This document shows positions 15,601 through 22,531 of a DNA stretch of 36,781 bases, piece by piece. The notes below the pieces were generated by a model. It was not told where the DNA came from and ran no database searches. It saw only the letters and a list, made by a program, of their open reading frames with translations. The stretch's first letter is position 1. The number at the start of each line of letters is the position of its first letter. Origin of the DNA: Nanobdellota archaeon (GTDB lineage: Archaea > Nanobdellota > Nanobdellia > Woesearchaeales > UBA11576); contig JAHJSS010000019.1 in NCBI GenBank assembly GCA_018830225.1, positions 1 through 36,781 of the forward strand, in the 5' to 3' direction. The position numbers and the translations under genes are program-made.

Positions 15601-16242
15601 CTCACCACGATACTGGCCCCTTCCGAGGTCGACGACATGGTATTCGACGTCGACAGGGAATGGACATACCCCCTTGAGTTCTACGAGGCCTGCCTTGAAT
15701 ACAAGCCAGCATGGGAGCTGAAGCTCGACACGATAAAGAAGGTCCTCAACACAGAGCAGCAGTACGAGGGCATGGGTTTCACACATGACACAGACAACAT
15801 AAACGCGGGGGTGCTCTGCTCATCATACAAGACTCTGCCGTCAATGCAGGACAAGCTGCTGGCCCAGATGGACCTCGCGCAGAAGATTCGTGCGGTCGAC
15901 GAGGCAGACGTCGCGAGACTCGTCATAGAGAAACACTTCATCAGGGACATAAAAGGGAATCTCAGGAAATTCTCACAGCAGGAGTTCAGGTGCGTGAACT
16001 GCAACGAGAAATTCAGAAGACCTCCCCTGCTAGGCAAATGCACCGCCTGCGGAGGCAAGATCATATTCACCATATCAGAAGGAAGCATCGTCAAGTACCT
16101 CGAACCCAGCATGAGCCTTGCGAACAAGTACAACCTGCCGACATACCTCAAGCAGACCCTCGAGCTGACGAAGCGGCGGATAGAAGGGGTATTCGGGAAA
16201 GAGAAGGAGAAACAGACAGGACTTGGCGCGTGGTTCGGTTAG
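12670..16242 (+). CDS. polC: DNA polymerase D large subunit DP2
   Basis: 1190-residue catalytic subunit of PolD, whose active site is a double-psi beta-barrel like that of RNA polymerases. The N-terminal region (NYGGPVRNAGGTAASWSVII, FRLRYGRSRTSGYSAQSIHP) is typical. Cys-rich zinc sites are at about 694-709 (CEKCG...CLEC), 719-733 (CKICG...CPKHG) and near the C-terminus (CVNC...CTACGG). The catalytic aspartates are in MHAAMRRDCDGDESCF (941-946). That site often carries an intein in other archaea but is uninterrupted here. The C-terminus ends with QTGLGAWF (1182-1189), a canonical PIP box for docking to PCNA. Confidence 0.96.
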   Translation: MVIASPDMQRYFDELQRKCKEAHDIATAARKKGYDPDDCVEVQLASNMAERVVGLISVVAPQIIGSGVVERIIELEQQYGVLDWRVALQIALEVAQEKFCKFKDKKEAIEVGVRVGFAYGTVGVVSSPIEGLISIDIKNRRDGKGEYFCLNYGGPVRNAGGTAASWSVIIADYVRKNTGYAVYDPDENEIKRCATEIEDYHERVTNLQYFPSKAESEFMIRNLPVEVSGDASEDIEVSNYKDISRIPTNKIRSGYCLIHSSCIPLKAEKLWKQLSKWGKDFGMDHWSFLEEFIKIKKEAHAKGKGAKKQQTDDDKHKVTPDFTYIKDLVAGRPVLAHPLRTGGFRLRYGRSRTSGYSAQSIHPASMHVMNNFIATGTQLKVERPGKGAAFTPCDTIEGPVVKLKDGSVVRLDTEQQAKEVKKEVIEVLFLGDALINYGDFLNRNHLLVPPGYCEEWWMKELEKKTVSIFGSLDTYKLAEITGAKPQELERIFKKPLRDKPNAKTALNIARSTKTPLHPKHTYFWNAIDKTELMPLVDWLHTMRIETDDDGITKAVLQNNKEQKRVLERIGIPHILASNEFVVFRKDEATILEELLKIGSENAEEVKNCLQKIISDEKTKDTLDALNRHSNISQRDKCGIFIGARMGRPEKAKMRKLTGSPHVLFPVGEEGGRMRSFQSALTAGKITAEFPTYKCEKCGKETIFSVCLECEKKAKKQYHCKICGTIETDTCPKHGKTTPYVRREIPINTYFENLLRKMKTKTYPDLIKGVRGTSNREHIPEHLMKGILRAQNNVYVNKEGTVRYDCSELPITHLKPKEIGTSIEQLKEMGYDKDTRGRPLENEEQTLELKPQDVVIPCCPDSPDEPADAVLFRTTKFVDDELEMLYGLKPFYKLQTKEDLAGHLIIGLAPHTSAGTIGRIIGFSKTQGFFAHPLMHAAMRRDCDGDESCFILLLDAFLNFSRKYLPDSRGSTMDAPLVLTTILAPSEVDDMVFDVDREWTYPLEFYEACLEYKPAWELKLDTIKKVLNTEQQYEGMGFTHDTDNINAGVLCSSYKTLPSMQDKLLAQMDLAQKIRAVDEADVARLVIEKHFIRDIKGNLRKFSQQEFRCVNCNEKFRRPPLLGKCTACGGKIIFTISEGSIVKYLEPSMSLANKYNLPTYLKQTLELTKRRIEGVFGKEKEKQTGLGAWFG

Positions 16243-16310
16243 TCGGTTGATTTTACTAAAATTAAGAAAAACATCCATAAACCATTTTTAAGCAAAAAAT
16301 AACCCCGGAT

Positions 16311-16323
16311 ATTTAATAAATAA
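16311..16323 (+). promoter_or_regulatory. TATA-like element upstream of the M23 gene
   Basis: TTTAATAAATAAA is centred about 24 nt before TTG 16339. This supports the TTG start, since the in-frame upstream codon at 16327 is a stop. Confidence 0.4.
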
Positions 16324-16338
16324 ACATAACATACTCAT

Positions 16339-18612
16339 TTGACATTTCATACTTTTTCAGACAGCTATCTTCAAAGGGGTGTTCTGCCAACCGAAACACC
16401 GGTGATTGTTATCCGCAACGCAAAAGAACTAGAACAAATAATAAACACCTTCTCACCTAGGCGCACCTCTTCTGATTCATGCATAGACGCGCTCGAATTC
16501 TCACAGCGAAACCCTCTAGCGTTATCTCAGGAGGAAGCATTGGCGATGTTCCTTGAAAATGCAACAAGGAAAACAAACAAGCCAAAGCAAGAAGCGCTCC
16601 TCAACTACATATCCGGGCACGACAATGGAATCGACCCGAAACTGCTCAAGATGGGGAAGACAATCCGTTCTCGCAGGAAATGGACGACAAAACAATCAAT
16701 AGTCAAGCAGACGGTTTCTGCCATCGACACTACGGAGATGAGCCCCATAGACAAGGAATACCTCCGCGAACTGATATATCATGTGACAAAAAAGTCTCGT
16801 GAACATAAAAACGTGACTTCTCCCTCGTTTGCAGCAATCAATTCAAGGGCGTCTGCGCTCGACTATATCGAAGACACGCTATTCGAGGCGACGCTCAGGC
16901 CAACGAAGACCTACCAGACAGACAACTTCAACGCAAGGTTCGCAGAAGCACTGCGCTCAGAGGCAGAAAAAGGCGCGAAGAACAAGCTCTCGATCCTGAC
17001 GAACGCATATGAGAATGCACGGCACGAAATTCCGATGAGAAAATCCCTCCTCAATATAGGAAAAGAGATCACCTCAAGGAGGAGATGGGACAACCGCCTT
17101 GCGAAGATAGATGAGCTGCTTGAAGACGCTGAAAATGCAGGGGGCCTCAATGACCACGAAAGACTGTACGTATCGACCGCAATACAGCATATATCAAACA
17201 ACAAGACCATAAAAGGAAACGCACTTCTGAAAGACTGGGCAGGATCAATCAAAAGAAGGCTAGCTGCACTCGCAGGCGAAAAGTATTCCGCTTACCATCG
17301 ACAGAACGAGGCATTGGTCATCGTAGATGAAAAGTTAAAACAGCTTTCAGACGAAGAGGATGTCATAGCAGCATCCGAAACAACAGAGAAAATATTCAAA
17401 GCATACGGCTACCTCAAAGAATCAACATCAAGGAAAGCGCCAATAAACGAAATAAGACCGCTTGAAAGACGCTGCAAGTCAATAGAAAAGAAGCTCATAC
17501 AGATAACTGAAACTTCCTTTCTCTACTTAATTGAAGAAAAAGAAAAACAACAACCATCTGAAGCACCTCTGGGATACGTGATTCCTTCACCACACGCGCC
17601 AGGGGCAAGTTACAAACCAAGAAGACTGAACCCATTCATGAGCGCAGCGATGGCATTGCTTTTCGGGATATCCCTGTCAAACGGGACACGGGCTCCTGCG
17701 AATGAAAATGTTGCCTTTAACGGAAACCCCACATCCGAAGGCCTCATCGAATCATTATACTCAGCCCCACCAATACGGCCACCAGAGCCGCCCGAAGAGA
17801 CAGACAACCAATTCTGCAGGAGAAGCCTACTAAAAAAGGCAGAAGAGGCAAAAATTGTCCTGTTCTCTGACCGACACCTGGAAGAGGTCCTGCAAAGGTG
17901 CTTCACAAACACGGCAAAAACCCCGCGGACAATCGAGACAGCCAAAGGAAAAATACTTTCCTTCTCACCTCTAGGAGACACACCTTACAAGATAGTCTCC
18001 CCCTTCAACCGGCAGAGAAAAGAGGAACCTTTCCTGGTAGACGAGGAGTCAGGGATGGTCATATGCAACCCGTGCTCAGAGCAGAGAGCTGACGAGAACG
18101 GCATACAGGCCTGCTACAGAAGACACCTCGGCGTAGACATAGCCGCCGCGAACGGTGAAAAGAAAAGGATACAGATATATCCCATAATGCCCGGAAGGAT
18201 CATCTCGCTTGGAAAAGGCGGAGAAAAAGCAGGGACATACGCAGTGGTAGAACACAATCTTCCTGACGGAACCATGATCCAGACAAAATATTTGCACCTC
18301 GATCAGTTCTCGACAGAACTGGAGTCCATATATGAGGCCAAGACGAGGAAGAAAATACTTGTCGCGAGGTTTGCACAAGGCGAAGGCCCTGTTGTCATGC
18401 CTTACGAGATGGGAGGCAACGAGATAGGGGTGATGGGCGCTACAGGAAACGCCCTGGGAGCCCACCTCCACCTAGAAGTCAAGCAAGGAAAAAAGCTGGT
18501 GGATCCAGAACAATACCTCCCACGCTACATTCGCGAAGATCCGGAACATCTTGTCGTCCCAGCCACTCCTGAACAGAAAAACACGCTGGCCATGCTTGAC
18601 AAAGCAGCCTAG
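16339..18612 (+). CDS. M23-family metallopeptidase with large helical N-terminal region
   Basis: 757 residues from a TTG start; no in-frame ATG precedes the body. The C-terminal 170 residues form an M23/LytM domain. The zinc ligands H596 and D600 are in RRHLGVDIA, and H709 and H711 in GAHLHLEV, with YLHLDQF (H653) between and the closing VDPEQYLP. The first 430 residues are helical and contain an imperfect repeat (LLKMGKTIRSRRKW at 102-115, LLNIGKEITSRRRW at 237-250). One hydrophobic segment at about 432-448 is the only membrane candidate, putting the peptidase outside the cell. M23 enzymes usually cut peptidoglycan, which archaea lack. The target here is unknown. Its stop shares CTAG with the convergent DUF424 gene. 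Confidence 0.85.
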   Translation: MTFHTFSDSYLQRGVLPTETPVIVIRNAKELEQIINTFSPRRTSSDSCIDALEFSQRNPLALSQEEALAMFLENATRKTNKPKQEALLNYISGHDNGIDPKLLKMGKTIRSRRKWTTKQSIVKQTVSAIDTTEMSPIDKEYLRELIYHVTKKSREHKNVTSPSFAAINSRASALDYIEDTLFEATLRPTKTYQTDNFNARFAEALRSEAEKGAKNKLSILTNAYENARHEIPMRKSLLNIGKEITSRRRWDNRLAKIDELLEDAENAGGLNDHERLYVSTAIQHISNNKTIKGNALLKDWAGSIKRRLAALAGEKYSAYHRQNEALVIVDEKLKQLSDEEDVIAASETTEKIFKAYGYLKESTSRKAPINEIRPLERRCKSIEKKLIQITETSFLYLIEEKEKQQPSEAPLGYVIPSPHAPGASYKPRRLNPFMSAAMALLFGISLSNGTRAPANENVAFNGNPTSEGLIESLYSAPPIRPPEPPEETDNQFCRRSLLKKAEEAKIVLFSDRHLEEVLQRCFTNTAKTPRTIETAKGKILSFSPLGDTPYKIVSPFNRQRKEEPFLVDEESGMVICNPCSEQRADENGIQACYRRHLGVDIAAANGEKKRIQIYPIMPGRIISLGKGGEKAGTYAVVEHNLPDGTMIQTKYLHLDQFSTELESIYEAKTRKKILVARFAQGEGPVVMPYEMGGNEIGVMGATGNALGAHLHLEVKQGKKLVDPEQYLPRYIREDPEHLVVPATPEQKNTLAMLDKAA

Positions 18613-18905
18613 AGAGGAGATATGGCACATTGAGCATAAGGTATATTGTCAATGGTCATCACATTCTTATCGTCAATAAGTTTCAGCCTGACAAGAAAAG
18701 CCACAGACTTCTTCCCAACTGCATTTATCACATAACAATCCTTGAGCAATTTTCCCAGTTCATGTTCTGGCATCTCCTCGCCCTGATAGAACCTCGACGA
18801 GAGGTCGAGCTGCCTGCCTTTTTCCTCAAACACCCTGCCAAGAATATCAGAATCGCAGATAGCGAACAGCTTGCCGTTGGGGGTTGAATGAACCTTGACG
18901 ATCAT
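18609..18905 (-). CDS. DUF424 family archaeal protein
   Basis: 98 residues matching the small archaeal DUF424 family. The start is MIVKVHSTPNGKLFAICDSD, the middle has DLSSRFYQGEEMPEHELGKL, and the end has YVINAVGKKSVAFLVRLKLI followed by IDNIPYAQCAI. The family is found almost only in archaea, often beside translation-factor genes, and has no settled function. Here it is 16 nt downstream of the aIF2-beta gene, in one operon, which supports a link to translation. Length is typical. There is no signal peptide or TM. Confidence 0.85.
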   Translation of the reverse strand: MIVKVHSTPNGKLFAICDSDILGRVFEEKGRQLDLSSRFYQGEEMPEHELGKLLKDCYVINAVGKKSVAFLVRLKLIDDKNVMTIDNIPYAQCAISPL

Positions 18906-18921
18906 CTTATCACTTGCTTTC

Positions 18922-19341
18922 TCAGGTGAAGCTCGCCTTCAATGACTTCACCTGGTGCTTCGATCCGCAGGCCTGGCACCTTATGAAGAAAAGCTCGCCT
19001 TCTTTGATGATCTTTGTGTCAGGCTTACCGCAGTCAGGACACAGCACATACTCAGAGGCGTACTTCCTCACCTTCTCATTCACCCTGGATGCAGGGACCT
19101 TGGCCCCAAGAATGAGCGCGCTCTTGGTGAGCGTGCCAGGAGTCGCAAGCTCCTTCAATATGTACTTAAGCAGGTGCTCAGGATTCCTGCCGAGCACATC
19201 GGCGATCGCGAAGAAATTGCTTATGACTGTCCTGCTACCCTGGATGTGGCCCAGGACCTTAGGTATCTCAAACCTCTCACTCTCAAAAACAGACTCGGGC
19301 ATTTCCTTCCTTGCCTTCTTGAGCATATCCTTGTAATCCAT
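18922..19341 (-). CDS. eif2b: Translation initiation factor aIF2 subunit beta
   Basis: 139-residue beta subunit of the aIF2 heterotrimer that brings initiator tRNA to the ribosome. The N-terminal helix MDYKDMLKKARKEMP is the gamma-binding part. A central alpha/beta domain (FEIPKVLGHIQGSRTVISNF, NPEHLLKYILKELATPG) follows. The C-terminal zinc ribbon has CPDCG and CQACGSKHQV. ATG 19341 is chosen, although the frame is open upstream, because the family begins here and a TATA box (GTTTTAAATAG, complement of 19364-19374) lies 28 nt upstream. It is divergent from the SpoIIM-family gene and shares a 90-nt promoter region with it. Confidence 0.94.
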   Translation of the reverse strand: MDYKDMLKKARKEMPESVFESERFEIPKVLGHIQGSRTVISNFFAIADVLGRNPEHLLKYILKELATPGTLTKSALILGAKVPASRVNEKVRKYASEYVLCPDCGKPDTKIIKEGELFFIRCQACGSKHQVKSLKASFT

Positions 19342-19363
19342 AAGCAAAAAGGAGAAGCAGCCC

Positions 19364-19408
19364 CTATTTAAAACATGCGCATAAAAGCCCAGAGAAAGAT
19401 TTAAATAC
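19364..19408. promoter_or_regulatory. Divergent TATA boxes: aIF2-beta and SpoIIM-family genes
   Basis: The minus-strand box GTTTTAAATAG (19364-19374) is 28 nt from the aIF2-beta ATG. The plus-strand box ATTTAAATAC (19399-19408) is about 27 nt from ATG 19431. Both genes are therefore probably leaderless. A second plus-strand TATA-like CTTTATAAAC (19408-19417) is too close to the ATG to fit. Confidence 0.6.
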
Positions 19409-19430
19409 TTTATAAACGAAAATCCTGCAC

Positions 19431-20291
19431 ATGGTTCTTGAGTCACTAATAAGGCCGATAACAGCGGTGAAACGGCCCTGGGAGCTTTTCTTCTACGGCA
19501 TACTTGTAGCGTCGGTCGGGCTTTTCCTGGGCTACTGGATATTCAGGGACAAGGCAGACCTGGTCATGATATTTCTCACCACATTCGCATGCGTGCCGCT
19601 CATGTTCCACGCGATAAGGAACGAAGAGAAACAGGACATAATCCTTGAGAACGAAACAAGCATGCTGAAAAGGCACGGACGGGTGCTGATGTTCTACACC
19701 TTCCTGTTCATCGGCATGACATTCGCCTTTGTAATTTGGTATGTTGTGCTCCCTACAGACATGTCACAGACACTCTTCAGGCAGCAGATAACGACAATCG
19801 CCCAGATAAACTCTCCTGTGACAGCAAACGTGGTCGGGCACGCGACAACAACCTCCCTGTTCAACAGGATATTCTTCAACAACGTAAAAGTTCTCATATT
19901 CTGCATACTGTTCGCATTCTTCTACGGGTGCGGAGCCATATTCATACTGGCATGGAACGCATCTGTCGTCTCGGCAGCCATAGGAAACCTGATAAAGCTG
20001 GGAATGGCGAAATACGCAACAGTCGGCGGCGTCACAAAGATGGCAGCTGTAACGCAGACAGTCTCATACTCATTCTCAAGATACCTCTTCCACGGAGTCC
20101 CTGAGATGGTGGCATACATGGTAGCTGGCCTGGCAGGAGGCATCATATCCGTGGCAGTGATAAACCACGACTTCAGGACCAACCAATTCCAGAAGATAAT
20201 ACTGGACGCATCAACACTCTTGATAATCGCCCTAGCGATACTCTTCACAGCGGCAGTTGTAGAGTCATACATCACACCAGCGCTTTTCTAA
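19431..20291 (+). CDS. Stage II sporulation protein M (SpoIIM/DUF95) family membrane protein
   Basis: 286-residue integral membrane protein of the SpoIIM-like family widespread in archaea. Membrane segments are at about 22-36, 42-60, 88-107, 150-177 (FFNNVKVLIFCILFAFFYG), 228-245 and 262-282. The conserved NNxK followed by a hydrophobic helix, the A/G-rich AWNASVVSAAIGNLI and HGVPEMVAYMVAGLAGG are the family signature blocks. In sporulating bacteria SpoIIM is part of a membrane complex with peptidoglycan-degrading enzymes. In archaea the role is unknown. An M23 peptidase gene lies nearby on the same strand, which is suggestive but separated by the aIF2-beta operon. Confidence 0.85.
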   Translation: MVLESLIRPITAVKRPWELFFYGILVASVGLFLGYWIFRDKADLVMIFLTTFACVPLMFHAIRNEEKQDIILENETSMLKRHGRVLMFYTFLFIGMTFAFVIWYVVLPTDMSQTLFRQQITTIAQINSPVTANVVGHATTTSLFNRIFFNNVKVLIFCILFAFFYGCGAIFILAWNASVVSAAIGNLIKLGMAKYATVGGVTKMAAVTQTVSYSFSRYLFHGVPEMVAYMVAGLAGGIISVAVINHDFRTNQFQKIILDASTLLIIALAILFTAAVVESYITPALF

Positions 20292-20318
20292 AGAAATCTT
20301 ATTTGTTCAGCCACTATC

Positions 20319-20459
20319 GCAGCGCCGCGCTGCTAACGTGATTTTCCGGCAATCAGACAGCGTTTTTTAGTGATATCGCTTGCGCAATCGTGAATATTAA
20401 TGCCACTTGGGCCGGTTTCTGCACATCTTTGCTGACCGACGCCAAAGCGGCGGCGCTGC
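20319..20459. repeat. Intergenic element with 10-bp terminal inverted repeats
   Basis: GCAGCGCCGC (20319-20328) and GCGGCGCTGC (20450-20459) are perfect inverted repeats bounding 141 bp with no coding potential. The ends resemble the palindromic GCGGCGCCGC ends of the element at 3468-3599, and the lengths are close (141 and 132 bp). CGCTGCTAA follows each end pattern (near 20328 and 20453). It lies between the convergent SpoIIM-family and RPA32-like genes. A miniature mobile element or a structured terminator are both possible. Confidence 0.5.
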
Positions 20460-20489
20460 TAAAAGGAGCTAAAAAACATAAAAAATAGA

Positions 20490-21140
20490 CTATTCGAGGA
20501 CCTTATACCTTCCAGGCCGGACCTCGAATATATCCCCCTGCTCAAGAAGCCTCTTCAACGCAGACTCGACATCGTTGCTGGAAACTGAAGATATATCATC
20601 AAAACCAACCCCTGATCCTGAGTCCAGTTTGCGTATCTCTTCAAGCAGCCTGGCAGAAACGCTCGGCTCGTCGACAAAATCCTCTTCCTCAACAGAAAGG
20701 ACATCAGGTCCCGGCTCCTCCTTAATCTTCTGTATCACATGGGCATCAAGAGCCAGCTCCATCCTCCTGAGCTCAACCCACTTAGGGTCAGAGACCTTCT
20801 TCATTATCTCAGGGACGATGTAACGCTCAGCACCGAATTCCCTGGGCCTGCCCATAACGTTGACGATGTCACCGACATCCAGGGCAGCGCCCGTCTCAAA
20901 AAACCTCAAAGAAATCCTCCCAGAACCGTCATCAAGAATGAAACTCTGGGACACGACACCATCCTCCTGGGCGCTCTTAGAGACAATCACTCCCAAAAGA
21001 TTGGCGCGCGACACCTTCTTATCCCTGACAGCAATATAGTTCGGGAGCCAGCCCTCTTCTTTCACATACCTATTGTTGATGATGTCAGCAACCCTTACCT
21101 TGTACGCAACCTGCCTCTTTGAGGATTCACCGTCAGCCAT
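20490..21140 (-). CDS. Replication protein A, RPA32-like (OB fold plus winged helix)
   Basis: 216 residues. Residues about 45-125 form an OB fold (ANLLGVIVSKSAQEDG, SFILDDGSGRISLRFFE, LDVGDIVNVMGRPREFGAER), the ssDNA-binding module. An acidic linker (about 148-160) leads to a C-terminal winged helix (about 165-216, SNDVESALKRLLEQGDIFEV). OB fold plus winged helix is the RPA2/RPA32 layout, so this probably coats single-stranded DNA at forks. It lacks the zinc finger of the large RPA subunit, and no RPA41-like partner is seen in the window. ATG 21140 has a TATA box (ATTTATAAG) 28 nt upstream. It is divergent from the surface-protein gene at 21236. Confidence 0.8.
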   Translation of the reverse strand: MADGESSKRQVAYKVRVADIINNRYVKEEGWLPNYIAVRDKKVSRANLLGVIVSKSAQEDGVVSQSFILDDGSGRISLRFFETGAALDVGDIVNVMGRPREFGAERYIVPEIMKKVSDPKWVELRRMELALDAHVIQKIKEEPGPDVLSVEEEDFVDEPSVSARLLEEIRKLDSGSGVGFDDISSVSSNDVESALKRLLEQGDIFEVRPGRYKVLE

Positions 21141-21163
21141 GGCAATAAAAATAGCAAACAGTT

Positions 21164-21213
21164 CTTATAAATCTTGTCATGGCAGCCAGAAGACAAGGCA
21201 TAAGCTTTAAATA
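21164..21213. promoter_or_regulatory. Divergent TATA boxes: RPA32-like and surface-protein genes
   Basis: The minus-strand ATTTATAAG (21164-21172) is 28 nt before ATG 21140. The plus-strand CTTTAAATAAG (21205-21215) is centred 27 nt before ATG 21236. Both fit leaderless transcription. Confidence 0.6.
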
Positions 21214-21235
21214 AGCAAAACCCTTTGTCACTGGC

Positions 21236-22531
21236 ATGGTACAGCAGAACCTGGTCGCATTTATCCTGGCCCAGCTGAGGCAAGGACGCAGACTGGAGGA
21301 GATAAACGATTTCTTGATACGAGCAGGGTACGAGAAGTCAGAGATAGAAAGCTCTGTACAATACGTCATAAACCTTCAGACAAACCCCCAGCTGGCAGAA
21401 GAGCAGAGGATACAGCAGCTCGCAGACTACATACAGAAACAGCTCCAGGCAGGCTACGGCCAGCAGGCGATAGCCAACTTCCTCATATCCAGAGGGTATC
21501 CTTACTACGAGGTCAATTCTGCGCTGCAGCAGGCGACAATACCGAAGAAAGAGATTAGGATTGAGCACAAACTTGTGGTGTTCGCGCTGATCGCGATGTT
21601 CATCATGACAGCAGCAGTGACGATAATGTACTTCAAGGCCTACATGCTTATAGGGATAGGGGTGCCAGAGAAGCTGCTCGACGTCGAGGCAGAAAGGCTG
21701 ACGACAATAGTCCAGCAAGGAGGGGAACTGACATTCCAGGTCAAGCTCATAAACTTCGGGTATGAGAAGAGATTCGACGTCGTCCTTAACTACAAAGTGA
21801 TAGACCGCGAGACTCAAGGAACTGTGCTCGAGAAGAGCGAGACAGTGGCACTCTCAACAACCCTTGAGAACATCGTCAAGTTCAATATACCTGAAGACAT
21901 GAAACCGGGCAAATACGTGCTGAGAGTGGATGCAACGTATAAGGAATTCACAGCCACGTCAGGATTTGTATTCGACCTGCTGCCTAAAGAGCTCGCTGCT
22001 GAAAGGATAGAAGAGATAAGGAAGCAGGTGCCAGTGATACCTGAGAACATAAGCGAGATACCAGAGCTTGCGCCAGAGCGGCCAGAAGTACCTGAAGCGG
22101 TGCCGACGCCGATACCCGCCCTGCCTGTTGAGAAGAAATTCTACGAAGGACTCACACGACAGCAGGCATTCGAGATGGTGAAGGCCGTGAGCGTCAGAGA
22201 GCCGCAGAGAGCAGTGGAGATGTGCAAGACACTCAGGGTGCCGCAACACCAGAAGGACTGCATAATGAATATAGCAACGTTCAAGAAAGATGGCATATAT
22301 TGCAGCTTTATCGAGGATTCCGGTAAAGATGCTTGCCTTTTACAGCTATTCATGGAAACAAAACAGCCAAACCTGTGCGACCAGATACAAGACTCTGCTA
22401 TCATGAGCTCATGCAGAATGATGTCTGCCGCTGGCCAAGGAGGAACTTTCGCGCAGAATAACAGGCCGCAAGACGCGGCAGATACTTTCAAGCAATTTGA
22501 GCTAAGCGTCGCCCCTTTCAATCGACCATAA
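21236..22531 (+). CDS. Single-TM protein: two helical repeats inside, beta domain and Cys-rich part outside
   Basis: 431 residues. Two N-terminal helical repeats are visible: LVAFILAQLRQGRRLEEIND...AGYEKSEIESSV and LADYIQKQLQAGYGQQAIAN...RGYPYYEVNSAL. A TM segment lies at about 113-137 (LVVFALIAMFIMTAAVTIMYF). An Ig-like beta domain (about 160-245, LTFQVKLINFGYEKRFDVVL, PGKYVLRVDATY) follows, then a Pro/Glu-rich linker (270-305). The C-terminal helical region has six Cys, including MCKTLRVPQHQKDC and CLLQLFMETKQPNLC. The repeats end in G-Y-x-x-x-x-I/V, as in small cytoplasmic interaction modules. Function is unknown. Its TAA abuts the stop codon of the convergent gene with no spacer. Confidence 0.75.
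   Translation: MVQQNLVAFILAQLRQGRRLEEINDFLIRAGYEKSEIESSVQYVINLQTNPQLAEEQRIQQLADYIQKQLQAGYGQQAIANFLISRGYPYYEVNSALQQATIPKKEIRIEHKLVVFALIAMFIMTAAVTIMYFKAYMLIGIGVPEKLLDVEAERLTTIVQQGGELTFQVKLINFGYEKRFDVVLNYKVIDRETQGTVLEKSETVALSTTLENIVKFNIPEDMKPGKYVLRVDATYKEFTATSGFVFDLLPKELAAERIEEIRKQVPVIPENISEIPELAPERPEVPEAVPTPIPALPVEKKFYEGLTRQQAFEMVKAVSVREPQRAVEMCKTLRVPQHQKDCIMNIATFKKDGIYCSFIEDSGKDACLLQLFMETKQPNLCDQIQDSAIMSSCRMMSAAGQGGTFAQNNRPQDAADTFKQFELSVAPFNRP

Noticed and set aside
19342-19446. N-terminal extension of aIF2-beta
   Set aside because: The upstream codons cover the TATA box and have no family similarity. ATG 19341 fits the family.
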